A stretch of DNA of 44,765 bases from Isotricha intestinalis (lineage: Eukaryota > Ciliophora > Litostomatea > Vestibuliferida > Isotrichidae). Made by a program: the position numbers and the translations under genes. Of the stretch, positions 1-11,200 are shown one piece after another. Numbering within the stretch: position 1 is the first letter of the stretch; the number at the start of each line of letters is the position of its first letter. A model generated the notes under the pieces. That model ran no database searches. It worked only from the letters and a program-made list of their open reading frames with translations, and was not told where the DNA came from. The stretch is taken from assembly GCA_023807065.1 (NCBI GenBank), contig JAJJLU010000021.1, forward strand, positions 1 through 44,765. The letters run 5' to 3'.

Positions 1-42
1 CCCCAATCCCCAATCCCCAATCCCCAATCCCCAATCCCCAAT
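1..42. repeat. Left telomere, six CCCCAAT repeats
   Basis: Six perfect copies of the 7-mer CCCCAAT fill positions 1-42 and then stop abruptly. The other end of the window carries the complementary unit, so both ends are telomeric and the window is a whole macronuclear chromosome. The unit is one base longer than the C4A2 unit of Tetrahymena. The first gene begins only 98 bases inside the telomere. Confidence 0.97.
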
Positions 43-139
43 TCATCATTTTTCTTGTTTTTATCTTTTTAAATTCAAAAATTTCTTTTTATATTTTTTT
101 TCATTTATTTTTATTTATTTATTTTATAAATTTTGATTT

Positions 140-1474
140 ATGTTCCTTCTTAATTTATTACTTTCAAATTTATTTATTTGTATATATTCTGAAACCCTTT
201 TTGTTTTTGAGCATTGCAGACATGGAGCTAGAGGAATGAAAGAATTAAAAAATGATACAGATATATTAAAGCAAAAATGGATTGGAAGCGAAGAATTATC
301 TGCAATTGGTTTAAGACAACATTATTTATTAGGTTCATTAATGAGAAATCAATATCCTAAATTATTAGATTGGAATAATTACAACAATAAAGATATTTTT
401 GTATATTCAACTCCAACTAATAGAACAATTATGAGTGCAAGAGCCCATTTATTTGGAATGTTTAATAATGATAATAATAAGATATTAACTAAAGAGCAAA
501 ATAAGAAATCAATTCCAAATTATTTAAAAAATAATTCAAAAATTATATATTTTATAAATAAAACTCTAAATAATTCATATATATTACCTAATAAAATTCC
601 TTCTGAAATTCCTATTCATATTATTGAAAGAAAAGAAAAATTATTTCAATTTGAGAAAGATGATAATTGTATAGGTATTGACAATCAAAGAGAAAAAAAT
701 AAAAAAAAGAAAAGTGTAGAAAAGGTAATAAAAGATTTTAATGAAAAATATGGAAAACAATTAGTAAAATATTTAAATGAAAAAGATGAAAATTATTTTA
801 AAAAATTAAAAAACATTCAACAAATAGCATTAGCTTTTATAATTAATAAAGTTGATGGAAGAGATTTATCAGAATTTCAAAATGAAACTGGTTTTAATTT
901 AGATCACTTTTATAATGATAGTATGAATATTTTAATTCAAAAAAGTTTATATATCCAAAGTGGTGATGATGAAAATTTAATAGCTTTAGCAAGTTCAAGT
1001 GTTCTATTAAGATTTATTTTAGATTATATAACAAAAGCAGTAGAAAATGATAAAAATAATAAAAAAATTTATGATATTCCTAAATTTTTTCTTCTTTCAG
1101 CACATGATACTACAATTGTAATGTCATCTGATCTATTAAATTTTCTATTTCATAGTGAAAGAAAATTTCCTTCTTTTGCTACTTCTCAAGTTTATGAATT
1201 AATTAAAGAAAATAATGAATATTACATTAAGTTAAATTTTAATGGAGAAGAACTTAAAAAAGTAAAATATGAAGATTTCAAAACAAAAATAGAAAAAGAA
1301 GCTTGGAATTTAGAAGAAACAGGTTATTTTTGTGGATTTTATAAAAAAACATTTAACGGATGGAAAATATTAACTATAATATTTAGTATTTTATTGTTTT
1401 TAGTTTTAATTCTTTTAATAATGTTATGTATTAAAAGAAAAAACGAATATTATTATTTGGATTCAACTATATAA
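140..1474 (+). CDS. Histidine acid phosphatase, type I membrane protein
   Basis: The 444-residue product begins with a hydrophobic signal peptide (about residues 1-17), followed at once by the phosphohistidine motif RHGAR at 27-31. The family's second catalytic element, the HD pair, is at H322-D323 in the segment SAHDTT. A single hydrophobic segment (about 408-430) followed by a short basic tail ending in tyrosines suggests a membrane anchor with the enzyme outside the cytoplasm or in lysosome-like compartments. Members hydrolyse phosphomonoesters at acid pH. The usual proline two residues after the second arginine of the RHGxRxP motif is absent here (M). The ATG at 140 is chosen because it directly precedes the signal peptide and leaves a 5' leader under 100 bases between telomere and start. 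The call rests on the two catalytic motifs and the topology. Confidence 0.88.
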   Translation: MFLLNLLLSNLFICIYSETLFVFEHCRHGARGMKELKNDTDILKQKWIGSEELSAIGLRQHYLLGSLMRNQYPKLLDWNNYNNKDIFVYSTPTNRTIMSARAHLFGMFNNDNNKILTKEQNKKSIPNYLKNNSKIIYFINKTLNNSYILPNKIPSEIPIHIIERKEKLFQFEKDDNCIGIDNQREKNKKKKSVEKVIKDFNEKYGKQLVKYLNEKDENYFKKLKNIQQIALAFIINKVDGRDLSEFQNETGFNLDHFYNDSMNILIQKSLYIQSGDDENLIALASSSVLLRFILDYITKAVENDKNNKKIYDIPKFFLLSAHDTTIVMSSDLLNFLFHSERKFPSFATSQVYELIKENNEYYIKLNFNGEELKKVKYEDFKTKIEKEAWNLEETGYFCGFYKKTFNGWKILTIIFSILLFLVLILLIMLCIKRKNEYYYLDSTI

Positions 1475-1614
1475 TAAGTAATATTTTAAATATTTAATTA
1501 TTTTCAAAAACACCACTTTTTTACAAAAATTATTATTATTTAAATTACAAAAAAAGTTAAATTTAACAATCACTTTAAACAAAACAAAATAAGCTTAATA
1601 AAATACATTTAAAT

Positions 1615-2076
1615 ATGTTAAAAGAAAATTCTAATTTCAACTATAATAATTTCAAAAGATTCTTTGTTAATCAAGTAAATGATTCATTTACAATAAATGT
1701 GAATTTTTAAAAAATATTTATTATATTATATTATAGAATTTAATGATAATTCCATATACAAATTAAATAAGTGGTATTCAGATGTGATAAATTGTTTTTT
1801 TAAAATTATAAATAAAACTTTAAGTTTTTAAAGTATAAATGAGAATAAAAATTATTGTTTTCTATTGTTTATTTTTCAGCATGAATAAATATCTTTATGA
1901 TGAATTATTTTACAATAAATTCTTATAGATGAAAAAAATATGATATAATAAATAGGGATTTTTTTGGGTTAAGAAATTGGGAAAGAATAGATTATAATAT
2001 GAAGAAAAAAAGAAGAGATAAATTTAACCCTATTTATTGTCAATTAGAATATTTTAATAAAAATGTAATGAATTAA
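1615..2076 (+). pseudogene. Coding-like fragments in different frames, possible relic gene
   Basis: The 656 bases between the phosphatase and the next gene hold three short stretches that read like protein but do not join. ATG 1615 gives 31 codons (MLKENSNF...) to a stop at 1708-1710. A frame from 1736 gives 31 codons (EFNDNSIYK...) to a stop at 1829-1831. A third frame, about 1938-2076, contains FGLRNWERIDYNM and ends at TAA 2074-2076. I tried the GT...AG pairs between the pieces and none joined them in frame. It may be a decayed gene, a gene with an intron I cannot resolve, or chance in A+T-rich DNA. Confidence 0.22.
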
Positions 2077-2130
2077 TATACAATAAAAAAAATATATTTT
2101 TAATAAATAAAAATTATATTAAAAAAATTA

Positions 2131-4636
2131 ATGACTGCTTCAATTGAAGAAATAATAGTATTAGATGACCCAAAAGTAAAATATTTATTAACATTAACAG
2201 TTAGAAGAAATAAAAAAATATACATTACCAGAAAATTTAAATGAATTTGATAGAATAACTTATATAATGAAAAAAGGTTATGTATGTCAAAAAGATAATG
2301 TAATAAAAAATTTAACTTACTTATATTTTAAAAATTATCCTTATAACTGTACATTTATTTTTAGTTTAATAACAACAATTATGGAAGATATTGAATTATA
2401 TGATAAATCATCACAAATATTATTTAGTGAAAGTATTGGATTATTAGCACAAAAATTTTCAGAAAAAAGAAAAGACGATAAAAAGGAACATTCAAATGAA
2501 TTAAAAATTATATTAAAACATTTTATGGTAGCAATATCCACATTAGAAAAATCAATAAGTGATGAATATGTTTCTCATTTTAATCAAATTATTGATATAT
2601 TTTGTTCTAATAATTTTAAAATTATTTTAGATAAAGAATTAATAGAGTGTGCGATTTCTTTGGGAAAATTTGGTCAAAGTTTTCAAAATAGAAAATTCTC
2701 TGTATATTTTTGTGTTAGTTTAATTAGAATTTCTAAAAAAAGAGAAGAAGATATTTATAATAGAGTATTATTTTTAGCTGAAGATACTGAAAGAATAGTT
2801 AAATTTGAAATGGCTTATCACATTAGATTTATTATTGAACTAAATGATAGTAAATTTTGTCAAGATAAAATTATTAATTTTTTAAATTATTTTTTGGAAG
2901 ACTGTGATATGAATTTTCTATTAATTACTTTCCAAAGTATTTTTTATTCTAATAATTTATCTAAATTTGATGAAGAATTTTCTTTTAAAGAAAATTTAAT
3001 TAGTAAAATTTATGAAATCATATCAACAACTGATTTTTCAACTCTAACTTATGATTTTAATCTTATTTCCAGCATTTTTTTGTCTATATTTGAATATTCT
3101 TATAATAACGGAAAAGGAGATAAAGATTTAACTCAAATCATAAAACAATATTTAAAAAATTTCTTCAACGTTAGAGAATTAAAAATATCTACAAATGTAA
3201 TTGTAAATTTTAAAATCGATTATATATTACAAATTTTTGATAAAATATGTTTTATTTTTTGTAGAGAAAAAGATATTCAATTTTTAAATGAAATTTTTCC
3301 AATTGCTATGAAATATTACTTCCAAGAAAAAGAAAATATTGATATTTTATATAATATCCTTCATTTAATCATATGCAATATACCAAATGAACTATTAACA
3401 AAATCTTTTTTTAATAATATACTCTTTTTCCTTGAAGAAGAAAATAATGCATGTAATTCTCCAAATAATAATAATAATGGTTTATTATCTGAAATAAATA
3501 CAGCATCAAATTCAATTAAAGAATTAAGTTCAAGTATAATGAATTCTCAAAATTATTTAAATAATAATAAAAAAGAATATAAAGAAATTTGGTTAAATAA
3601 TTTTGATATAATAATGAAAAGAATGATAGAAATTGAAAATGATACTTTTATTAAATGTATTCTTACAAGATTTAATAGTTTTCTTGATATAATTAAAAGA
3701 AATAAAGAATGGAGAATTGGTTTAAAATTATTCCATTCCATTCAAATATTACCTAAATATATTATGCTAAAAAATATTAAGTATCCAAATTATGAAGATT
3801 ATTTTCAAATTTTATTTATTTTTTCAAAAGAACTTTTAAAAAGTGAAAAAAATATTCTAATTGAAAAAGAAATTACTTTATTATTAGCTGAATTAATTCA
3901 TTTTTCAAAAAGCAGAAATGAAATATTAAATTATTTAAAAGATAACTTTCTATTAAATAAATCTTTTTACAGAAGAAGAATATATTGTTTATTTGGTGAT
4001 TCAGCTTATGAAGTTTTTTCAAAAGAATTAATAAAAAAATATGAAATTTATTCAAATTTATTTGAAAATATTTTAATTAATGATATCCCTTTAATGCAAA
4101 GTTATATAATGAATATTCTTTTAAAATATGAAATATTTGAACAAGATATAATAAATAAAGTAAAATCTGTTTTGAATAGTGAAAGTAAAAATGATTCATT
4201 ATTGAATATTTCATTAAATAAATATTTAAAAATAAGTGGAACTTACAAAAATATAAAAAACAACAATGATGAAAAAAAAATGGATATAGAAAATAAAATA
4301 TTTGAAATAGAAAAAATCCAAAAAGAAAAAGAGAAAAAAGAAGATAATATATTTAAAAAACCAATAAAGCCAAAGTCAAAAATAAGTGGAATAGGATATT
4401 CATGTAAAAAAAGTTCAAAATTAAGTTCAAAAATTCTTCAAAGAGTAGATGATAAAAACGGAAATAGAAAATCATCAATGAATACAAAAGAACAAGAAAA
4501 TAAACTAAATGAAAATTTTCATAATTCTATTAATAATTCAAGTTCAAATATTCCAAAAATTAGAAAAGCAGGAACAAATAATTATTTCAATAAAAATTCT
4601 GGAACTCCAAAAAATTCAAATCATAAAAAAATATGA
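2131..4636 (+). CDS. Helical-repeat (HEAT/ARM-like) protein, two exons
   Basis: The start is ATG 2131, not the downstream ATG 2267. The first exon (2131-2175, MTASIEEIIVLDDPK) is joined over a 25-nt intron (2176-2200, GTAAAA...TTAACAG) to an exon running to TAA 4634-4636, giving about 826 residues. The first ~650 residues are continuous amphipathic helices with no enzymatic motif, in the style of ARM or HEAT repeats. The last ~150 are lysine- and serine-rich low complexity. A remote resemblance to protein phosphatase 4 regulatory subunits (PPP4R4 type) is possible, but I cannot demonstrate it. Such proteins act as scaffolds. A short Asn run interrupts the helical part near residue 440. The intron and start are well supported by frame; the function is not. 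Confidence 0.75.
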
Positions 4637-4789
4637 TATCTGATTTATATATATATAAATTTTTTACCTAAAAGTTTTAATTTGTGTGGATTTTATTTTA
4701 TAAAATTTATTTTAATATATTATAGTTATCTATAGATGTAATTATATATAAAATTCTTTTAAAAAATTAAAATGAAAAAATGTTAAAAA

Positions 4790-5668
4790 TCACTTTTTAT
4801 TTAAAGAAGGAATTACTAAATATTTTGTTGAAGTTTTAAAACTTTTCCAAATTTTTTTCACTAAAAATTGTTTTTTATTAAATTCTTTTTCTTTTTTATT
4901 TGGAAAATATTTATTACAATAAATAGCATTATAATTAGGATAATAATCTATACATAATTTAATTTTATCTGATAAATCTAATTTTTTTTTTCTTTCTCTT
5001 GAGGTCATTTTTTTAAAATTTGGAATTGAAATATTCTTTTCTAATAATTTATATATAGGATTTAAATTAGAATTATCATATAAATTTTTACCTAAAAAAT
5101 TTTTTCTACTTGAATATTTATCAAAAGACATTATATTTATTTTTTCATTTGAAAAATTATTATTTTTAAAAGTTTCATTTGAAATATTTAATTCTTTTGA
5201 TTTTTCTGCTTCATTTCTTGAAATTATTTTTTTATTTAAAAAAATATTTCTTACTAAATTTTTGTTGTTATCTTCTATTTTTTTTTTAATTGGTTTTAAT
5301 TTAACTGTTGAAATATGTTTTTGAATTGAATTATAATTTGGATTATAAAAACCACAAGGAGGGCTTTTGTTTTTTTCTTTATATAAAAAAAATAATATAT
5401 CTGGAGATACTTTATATTTTATTTTCCAATTTTTTATATTTTCTATATTTTTTTTATTTGATGTATTTTTTTTCTTTTTTTTTTCATAAAAAATCGAAGA
5501 ACATGAAATTTCCTTTTTTGGAAATATAATTTCGTTTTTTTTCTTCTTATTTATCAATTTATCTGAAGAAAAATTCCTTGAAATGTCTGTTACATTTTTT
5601 CCAATTTTTGATAAAAATTGATAATTTAAATATTCAACTCCTTTATAAATGTCATAACTATCATTCAT
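4790..5668 (-). CDS. Lysine-rich hypothetical protein with an SPPCGFYNPNY motif
   Basis: A 292-residue basic protein. ATG is at 5666-5668 and the 3' end converges on the upstream plus-strand gene. The only recognisable element is near residues 104-114, SPPCGFYNPNY. It resembles the PGxYxPxY-type short motifs of alveolate cytoskeletal and ciliary proteins, similar in spirit to the STPGR repeats of the gene at 43654. The rest is Lys/Asn/Ser-rich without membrane segments or a signal peptide. Axonemal or cortical cytoskeleton is a guess from that single motif. The long clean frame supports a real gene. Confidence 0.6.
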   Translation of the reverse strand: MNDSYDIYKGVEYLNYQFLSKIGKNVTDISRNFSSDKLINKKKKNEIIFPKKEISCSSIFYEKKKKKNTSNKKNIENIKNWKIKYKVSPDILFFLYKEKNKSPPCGFYNPNYNSIQKHISTVKLKPIKKKIEDNNKNLVRNIFLNKKIISRNEAEKSKELNISNETFKNNNFSNEKINIMSFDKYSSRKNFLGKNLYDNSNLNPIYKLLEKNISIPNFKKMTSRERKKKLDLSDKIKLCIDYYPNYNAIYCNKYFPNKKEKEFNKKQFLVKKIWKSFKTSTKYLVIPSLNKK

Positions 5669-5994
5669 TAATTTAATAAATAATTACTATTCATTTTTTA
5701 AGTTATATTTTATATAAATTATTTAATTTAAATATTCTAAATTTAATTCTGATAAAAAAGTCTCCTTTTTTAATGAATCTTTTTTTAATTGAATAAAGAT
5801 TAAGAAAAAAAAAATAATTTCAATTACATCTCTAATTCCTTATTTCTATTTTTCGTTTTAATGATAATGAAAAAATCATATTTATATATATTTGAAAATA
5901 TTCTGAAATTTCTAATTTAAAATTTAAAAAAATAACTAACCTAAATCTTAAAATTATATTAATTAAAAAATTCAATTAAATTTCATAATAAAGA
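5669..5994. promoter_or_regulatory. Divergent intergenic region
   Basis: These 326 A+T-rich bases separate two genes transcribed away from each other (4790-5668 minus and 5995-6826 plus), so both promoters should lie here. I see no RNA gene, repeat or distinct sequence box. Confidence 0.4.
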
Positions 5995-6826
5995 ATGTCA
6001 CTTAATATGTCATATCAAAACAGAAACAACATGAGTCAATTTGATAGATTAAACAGAATATCAGATAAACTAAACGCAGTAAAAATAAAATAAATTTATA
6101 TAAAAAATATATAGACATCAATTTCTCCAAAAAATTCCAAATTTGAATTTTTAACATCTCGTGTTGCAGATTTAAATGAACATTTAGATGAAATAATGGA
6201 TCAAACTTCTAAAAAATTTAACATAATAAAAGAAAATGTAAAAGAAAAAAAAATTAATATATAACATATAGATAAATATGATAGGAAAGCAAATAACAGA
6301 TGAAAATCAAAAAAGTGAATCTTTATTAGAAAGCAAGAACCATTATATAAAATTATTGGAGCAGAAAATTGATGAAAGATTTAATCAAGAAGCTCAAATT
6401 AGACAAGAAATAGGAAATAAATTATTAACAATAATAGATGATAAATTTAATGCATTAAAAAATGAAGTATCAAAAGAATCAATGAATAGATATGAATGTA
6501 TTGAAAATTTAAAAAGTTATTTAGAAAATGATGTTCCAAAATTAAATGATATGGTGACTTCAGAACAAGAAAAAAGGGAAGAAGGTGATGATATTATTGC
6601 TAAAAGAATTGGAGAAGAAATTCAGAAAGTTCAAGATGTTATTCAAGCTGATAAAAAAACAAGAGAAGAAACTGAAGAAGCTATTTTAGAAATGTTAAGA
6701 ATTATGATCACTAAAACTAAAACAGAAATTGAAGGAGAAAGAAAAGATAGAGAATCAACTGAAGAAACCTTATTAAGTTTATTAGAAGATACTTGCAATA
6801 AATTAGGACAAAATAGTGGAATTTAA
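5995..6826 (+). CDS. SF-assemblin / beta-giardin family protein, three exons
   Basis: Exon 1 is 5995-6078, exon 2 6115-6237 and exon 3 6272-6826. The introns are 36 nt (6079-6114) and 34 nt (6238-6271), both GTAAAA...ATAG and both between codons. The product is about 253 residues. The head (MSQFDRLNRISDKLNA, then TSISPKNSKFEFLTSRVADL) matches the serine-rich head of striated-fibre assemblins. The rest is an almost uninterrupted charged coiled coil with heptads, including EERFNQEAQIRQEI-like segments typical of the family. SF-assemblins form the striated rootlet fibres attached to basal bodies. The length is slightly below the usual 270-280 residues. Without the two introns the frame would appear to begin only at 6278. 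Confidence 0.85.
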
Positions 6827-6965
6827 ATCAGGGAAAAATCATTATTTAATTTCATTATTTTTTTAATTTAAAAATCTTTTTTTTTTTTGAAAAGAAAATT
6901 AAAATTTTTTAAATAAATAATAATTCTATATTATTTTTATAACTATAATAAATAATTTATAAATT

Positions 6966-8225
6966 TTATATAATTTTATTACTTTTTATAATATTTTTTT
7001 CAACTTCCCATAATAAATTTCTAAAAATTTCTCTTGATTTTTGTGTTTTTTCAATTATCCATTGTGGTCTTTTATAAGCATTTTCATAGGAATTATTTGG
7101 AATAAATTCTATTTGATCTAAACCTTGCTTTATTATTTTAATTTCCATTTCTTTTTTTATTTCATTTTTAAATTTATATGATGACATAGGATTTAAATTT
7201 GTTATTTTTTTATATAAATTTGTAGCTCCAACATAATCAATATTAGGAACAAAAGTTGGATATTTTAATTTATTTGATTTTTTTATTTTACAAGATTCAA
7301 AAAATGGAACAATTTTTTTATTTAATTGTTTTTCAAAACTATTCTTCTTTTCGTCTTTTAATAAATTTGATAATTTATATGGATCTTTATAAGCAAAAGA
7401 ATTTGTTGTTAATAAAATTTCTTTTTTTAATTGTTTTGAATTTGCTAAAGCATCATTTAATTTTCTATTCATTGGATGAGGAATATATTTTTTAAAATCT
7501 ATTTTTTTTCTTTTCTTTTTATTTGATTTTGTTTTAGATAATTTATTCTCTTCTTTTAAATTAAAATTAACTATTAATTTATTTCTATTAATATTATTAA
7601 AAGAATTATTAATAGTATTAGTGTATTTCTTATTATAATTTTTTTTGAATAATTTAGTTTTTTTTAAAAAATTAGTTTGTTTAAATAAATGATTTTGAGA
7701 ATTATTTTTTCTTTTACTGAAAAAAGTGTTATGTCTTTTAGAATGAGAAGGTTCATTATTTATTATACTATTATTCCTTGAGTAAAAACTTGAATTAAGA
7801 CTTATTTTACTATTATTAAAATTATAATTTGAATCTAAACCAATTAAACTTTTTTTAATATTTAATTTTTGTTTATTAACGTCTATAAAAAAAGTTTGTT
7901 CCTTTTTATAATTACTAAATGATTCTAATCTTAATAATTTATAATGTTCTGTTCTTGGTCTTTTTCCAAAAGAATGAAATTTTGTTCTTTTTCTTTTTAA
8001 AGTTTTATGCTTTTCTTTACTTGAAAGATTATATTTATTCTTTTTCTCTTTTTTTTCAGATGCTTCTTTTAATATATTATATTCATTTGAAATATATTTT
8101 AATCTTTGATTTATTCCTTTTGTTATATTTGTTATTCTAATTTTACAAACTGAATGTTTAAAAACTTGAAAATTTTTATATTTTTTAAAAACCTCATAAA
8201 CAAATGATTTGTATTTTTTTTCCAT
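6966..8225 (-). CDS. Basic hypothetical protein
   Basis: A 419-residue frame from ATG 8223-8225. The N-terminal half is Lys/Asn/Ser-rich and disordered in appearance. The C-terminal ~170 residues are less biased (YIPHPMNRKLNDALANSKQL, later PTFVPNIDYVGATNLYKK and RPQWIIEKTQKSREIFR), which suggests a small folded or helical domain I do not recognise. There is no signal peptide or membrane segment. It lies 60 bases downstream of the channel gene on the same strand, a spacing typical of this chromosome rather than evidence of an operon. Confidence 0.6.
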   Translation of the reverse strand: MEKKYKSFVYEVFKKYKNFQVFKHSVCKIRITNITKGINQRLKYISNEYNILKEASEKKEKKNKYNLSSKEKHKTLKRKRTKFHSFGKRPRTEHYKLLRLESFSNYKKEQTFFIDVNKQKLNIKKSLIGLDSNYNFNNSKISLNSSFYSRNNSIINNEPSHSKRHNTFFSKRKNNSQNHLFKQTNFLKKTKLFKKNYNKKYTNTINNSFNNINRNKLIVNFNLKEENKLSKTKSNKKKRKKIDFKKYIPHPMNRKLNDALANSKQLKKEILLTTNSFAYKDPYKLSNLLKDEKKNSFEKQLNKKIVPFFESCKIKKSNKLKYPTFVPNIDYVGATNLYKKITNLNPMSSYKFKNEIKKEMEIKIIKQGLDQIEFIPNNSYENAYKRPQWIIEKTQKSREIFRNLLWEVEKNIIKSNKII

Positions 8226-8285
8226 TTTAAATATATAATTTTAAGAAAATATATATTTAATTTATAAAAATAAAAAAGAGTATAA

Positions 8286-11200
8286 TTAAACATTTTTTTT
8301 TCCTTTAGAAATAGCATTTAATTTCTTTTTAATTGAATTTGCAATAATTTTATTAGAATCATTTTGTACTTTATTAATACAATTTTGGATATCATCTAAT
8401 AAGCTTCTAGTTTCTTTTAATTCTTCATTAAAATTTTTTAATTTTTCTTCTCCTTCTTCATCAATTTCTCTTCTAATTTCTTTTTTCTCTTCAATTTTTT
8501 TAGTATGAACTTTAAAATTACCAACTGGATCATCAGAAGAAATTAAATCTTCATCTTTATTATTATTTTGTCCTCCATTATTTAAAGAATCAATATCAGG
8601 ATATTCAGGAGCAATAACAAATAATTTATCTTTTGGTGAAACTTCAAAATTTTCTTCTGGTGCTGTTACAACATAATAAAATGAACTTTCTCCAAAATTT
8701 TTCATTTTAATATTATAATTTATTTTATTTTCTCCTGAAATATTAGGATTTGCATTTAATTCTCCTGATCTATAAACTCCAATAACTATTATTTTTTTTT
8801 GAATAAAAATTTTAAATACATCTTCAAATTTAACTTTACCATATGTTAATATATTATTAGGGAAAATACCCATAGGCATATTTATTAAATATAAATTACC
8901 ACTTGTAATATTTGAATATCTATTTAATATATTTTTATTTTTTAAATTACTTTGTTCATCACCAACAATTAATTTTTTTAAAACTGATAATAAAGAAGGA
9001 TTATAATAAGCTTGAGTAATAACATTATCCATTATACTAGAATAATAAACTTCTCCTGCTGCAAAAGATGCAGTTGCATCTATATTTAATCCTGCTTTTA
9101 TAAATAAATATTCATCATTATTTTTTCTTGTTCTATTATTTAAAAATGAGACATTACTTGGATTAATTAATTCAATAACACAAAATATATCTTTATTTAT
9201 TTTACTTATCATATTATATTTAAATATTGTTTTAGCATCTAATAAATCTTCTTCTTCTCTAGTTAATTTCCTTGCAGAAATATTATTTTCATTTTCATTA
9301 TTTTCATCTTCTTCTTTATTAACTTTTAAATTTTTTAATTTTTTATTTAAAGTAAATTGACTAATTTCATTGATTCCAGGAGCTAAAATAACAACTCTTT
9401 TTGCACTTCTAATTCCCGCTCTTTTCAAATCAGATTTTTTCATAGAATCACCTTGGACCAAATAAATTTGTTCAAAAAATGAAATAGTATTCCATACTTT
9501 ATCATCAGGTAATTCTTTACTTAAAATAACTATAGTAGGAACTAAACTTTTAGGTAAATTCTTTGCTCTTAAGGGTTTAATAAAATCAATTAAATTTTGG
9601 CAAACACCACATATAATAATATGTCCTTTTGCAATTAACATTTTATCTATAGAATCAATAGTAACACTAGTTTTAGCAATATGTTCAGTAGTAATATGAC
9701 ATATTTTAGCTAAAGATAAAGCATCAGTTGAGTAAATATCATTATTTTTTAAATTAGTTTCAATTTCAATTTCTCCTTCTTCTAATTCTACATTTTTATT
9801 CGTTCTCCTTTTATTAATATTAAATTCACCATAATTTATTTTTGTTATTTCTACTCTTTTCTGTGTTTTTTCCCATTGAGTTACTTCATCTGCATCTCCT
9901 TGATCTTTTGCTAATAAATAACCAAAAACATTCACATCCCTTTTAATTGGAATTATAAAATCCATAGGAGATAATAAAACTATATTTGAATTATCGCTTT
10001 TACTTTCTATATTTAATCCAAATAATATCATTTTCTTCTCATTATATATTTTCTCAGCACAAATTGAAAATTTATATCCTCTTAAATATTCAAGTGGAAT
10101 TTTATATATTTCATAATCTTTCCCATGTTTATATTCATCTATCCATTTACTATTACCTAATTGTTTTTCAATTCCTTCTTCAAAATTATTTGTAATAATT
10201 AAATTAGAAATTAAAGCAATAATTCCTCTACATAAACAACTCTTTGCTAATAAACTTAATTTCAATTCATCAATACATACTATTTGATCAGTTGTGTTGT
10301 TTTTTGAAATTGAAAGAGCAAAATGATGTTCACTTTCAGGACGAAGTAATTGAATAATTAAACTAGAACCATTATTTTCTCCTTTATCATTCGTATTATT
10401 ATTATTATCTGTTGTATTAGTACCATTTTTATTTTTTTTATCATTTTCACTATCATTATTAGAACTATTATTATCTTCATTTTGTTTGGCTGAATTTGGA
10501 TTTTGATCCAAAGCAATTGTCCTTGTTGTTCTATATAAATTATTTATTGTTCCTGTGAAAGTTCCAAAAGAATCTTTTCTTTTATTTTCTTCTTCTTGAC
10601 TAAAATATTTTTTTATTGCCATTGCTTGAATAATAGTTTTTGAATCTTCAGCAGCAGAATCATCAGTTTGTTTATTACATAATAACATAATCATACTTGC
10701 ATTTCTAAATTGACATCTTTGTAGATCATTTAATTTTAAAGGATCACCTTCAAAATAAAATAATTTATTAGGATATTCCTGAAGTAAACTTTTCATATTA
10801 GTATCAGGTCTTTGAGGTAATAAAATTAAAGCATGTCTTTCATCTTCTCCATGATCAGGATGAAAATATTCTTGTAATAAAACAACAATAGAACCATTAG
10901 AAATATTTCCACTAATTAAAATAAATTGAACTCCTTCTAACATTTTATAAGCAGTTCTAGCATAAACACTTTTAGAACTTAATTGAACCATTAAATCAGA
11001 ACTTAAAGCAGGAATTTCAATAACACTTAATAATATTAACACAATAATAATAATTCTTCCTAAAACAGAAGAAATAGTAGAATAATAACCAATAATAGCA
11101 ATTGTAGTCATAACAAAAAAAAAAGAAGAAAGAATTGAATCATTTGTTCCTAAACAATTATAATTATCATTACAATCTCTTTCAAGAAATAACCAATACT

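Noticed and set aside
8132..8317. 61-codon minus-strand frame between the basic protein and the channel
   Set aside because: It overlaps the ends of both well-supported genes in another frame and is only Phe/Leu/Lys-rich noise.
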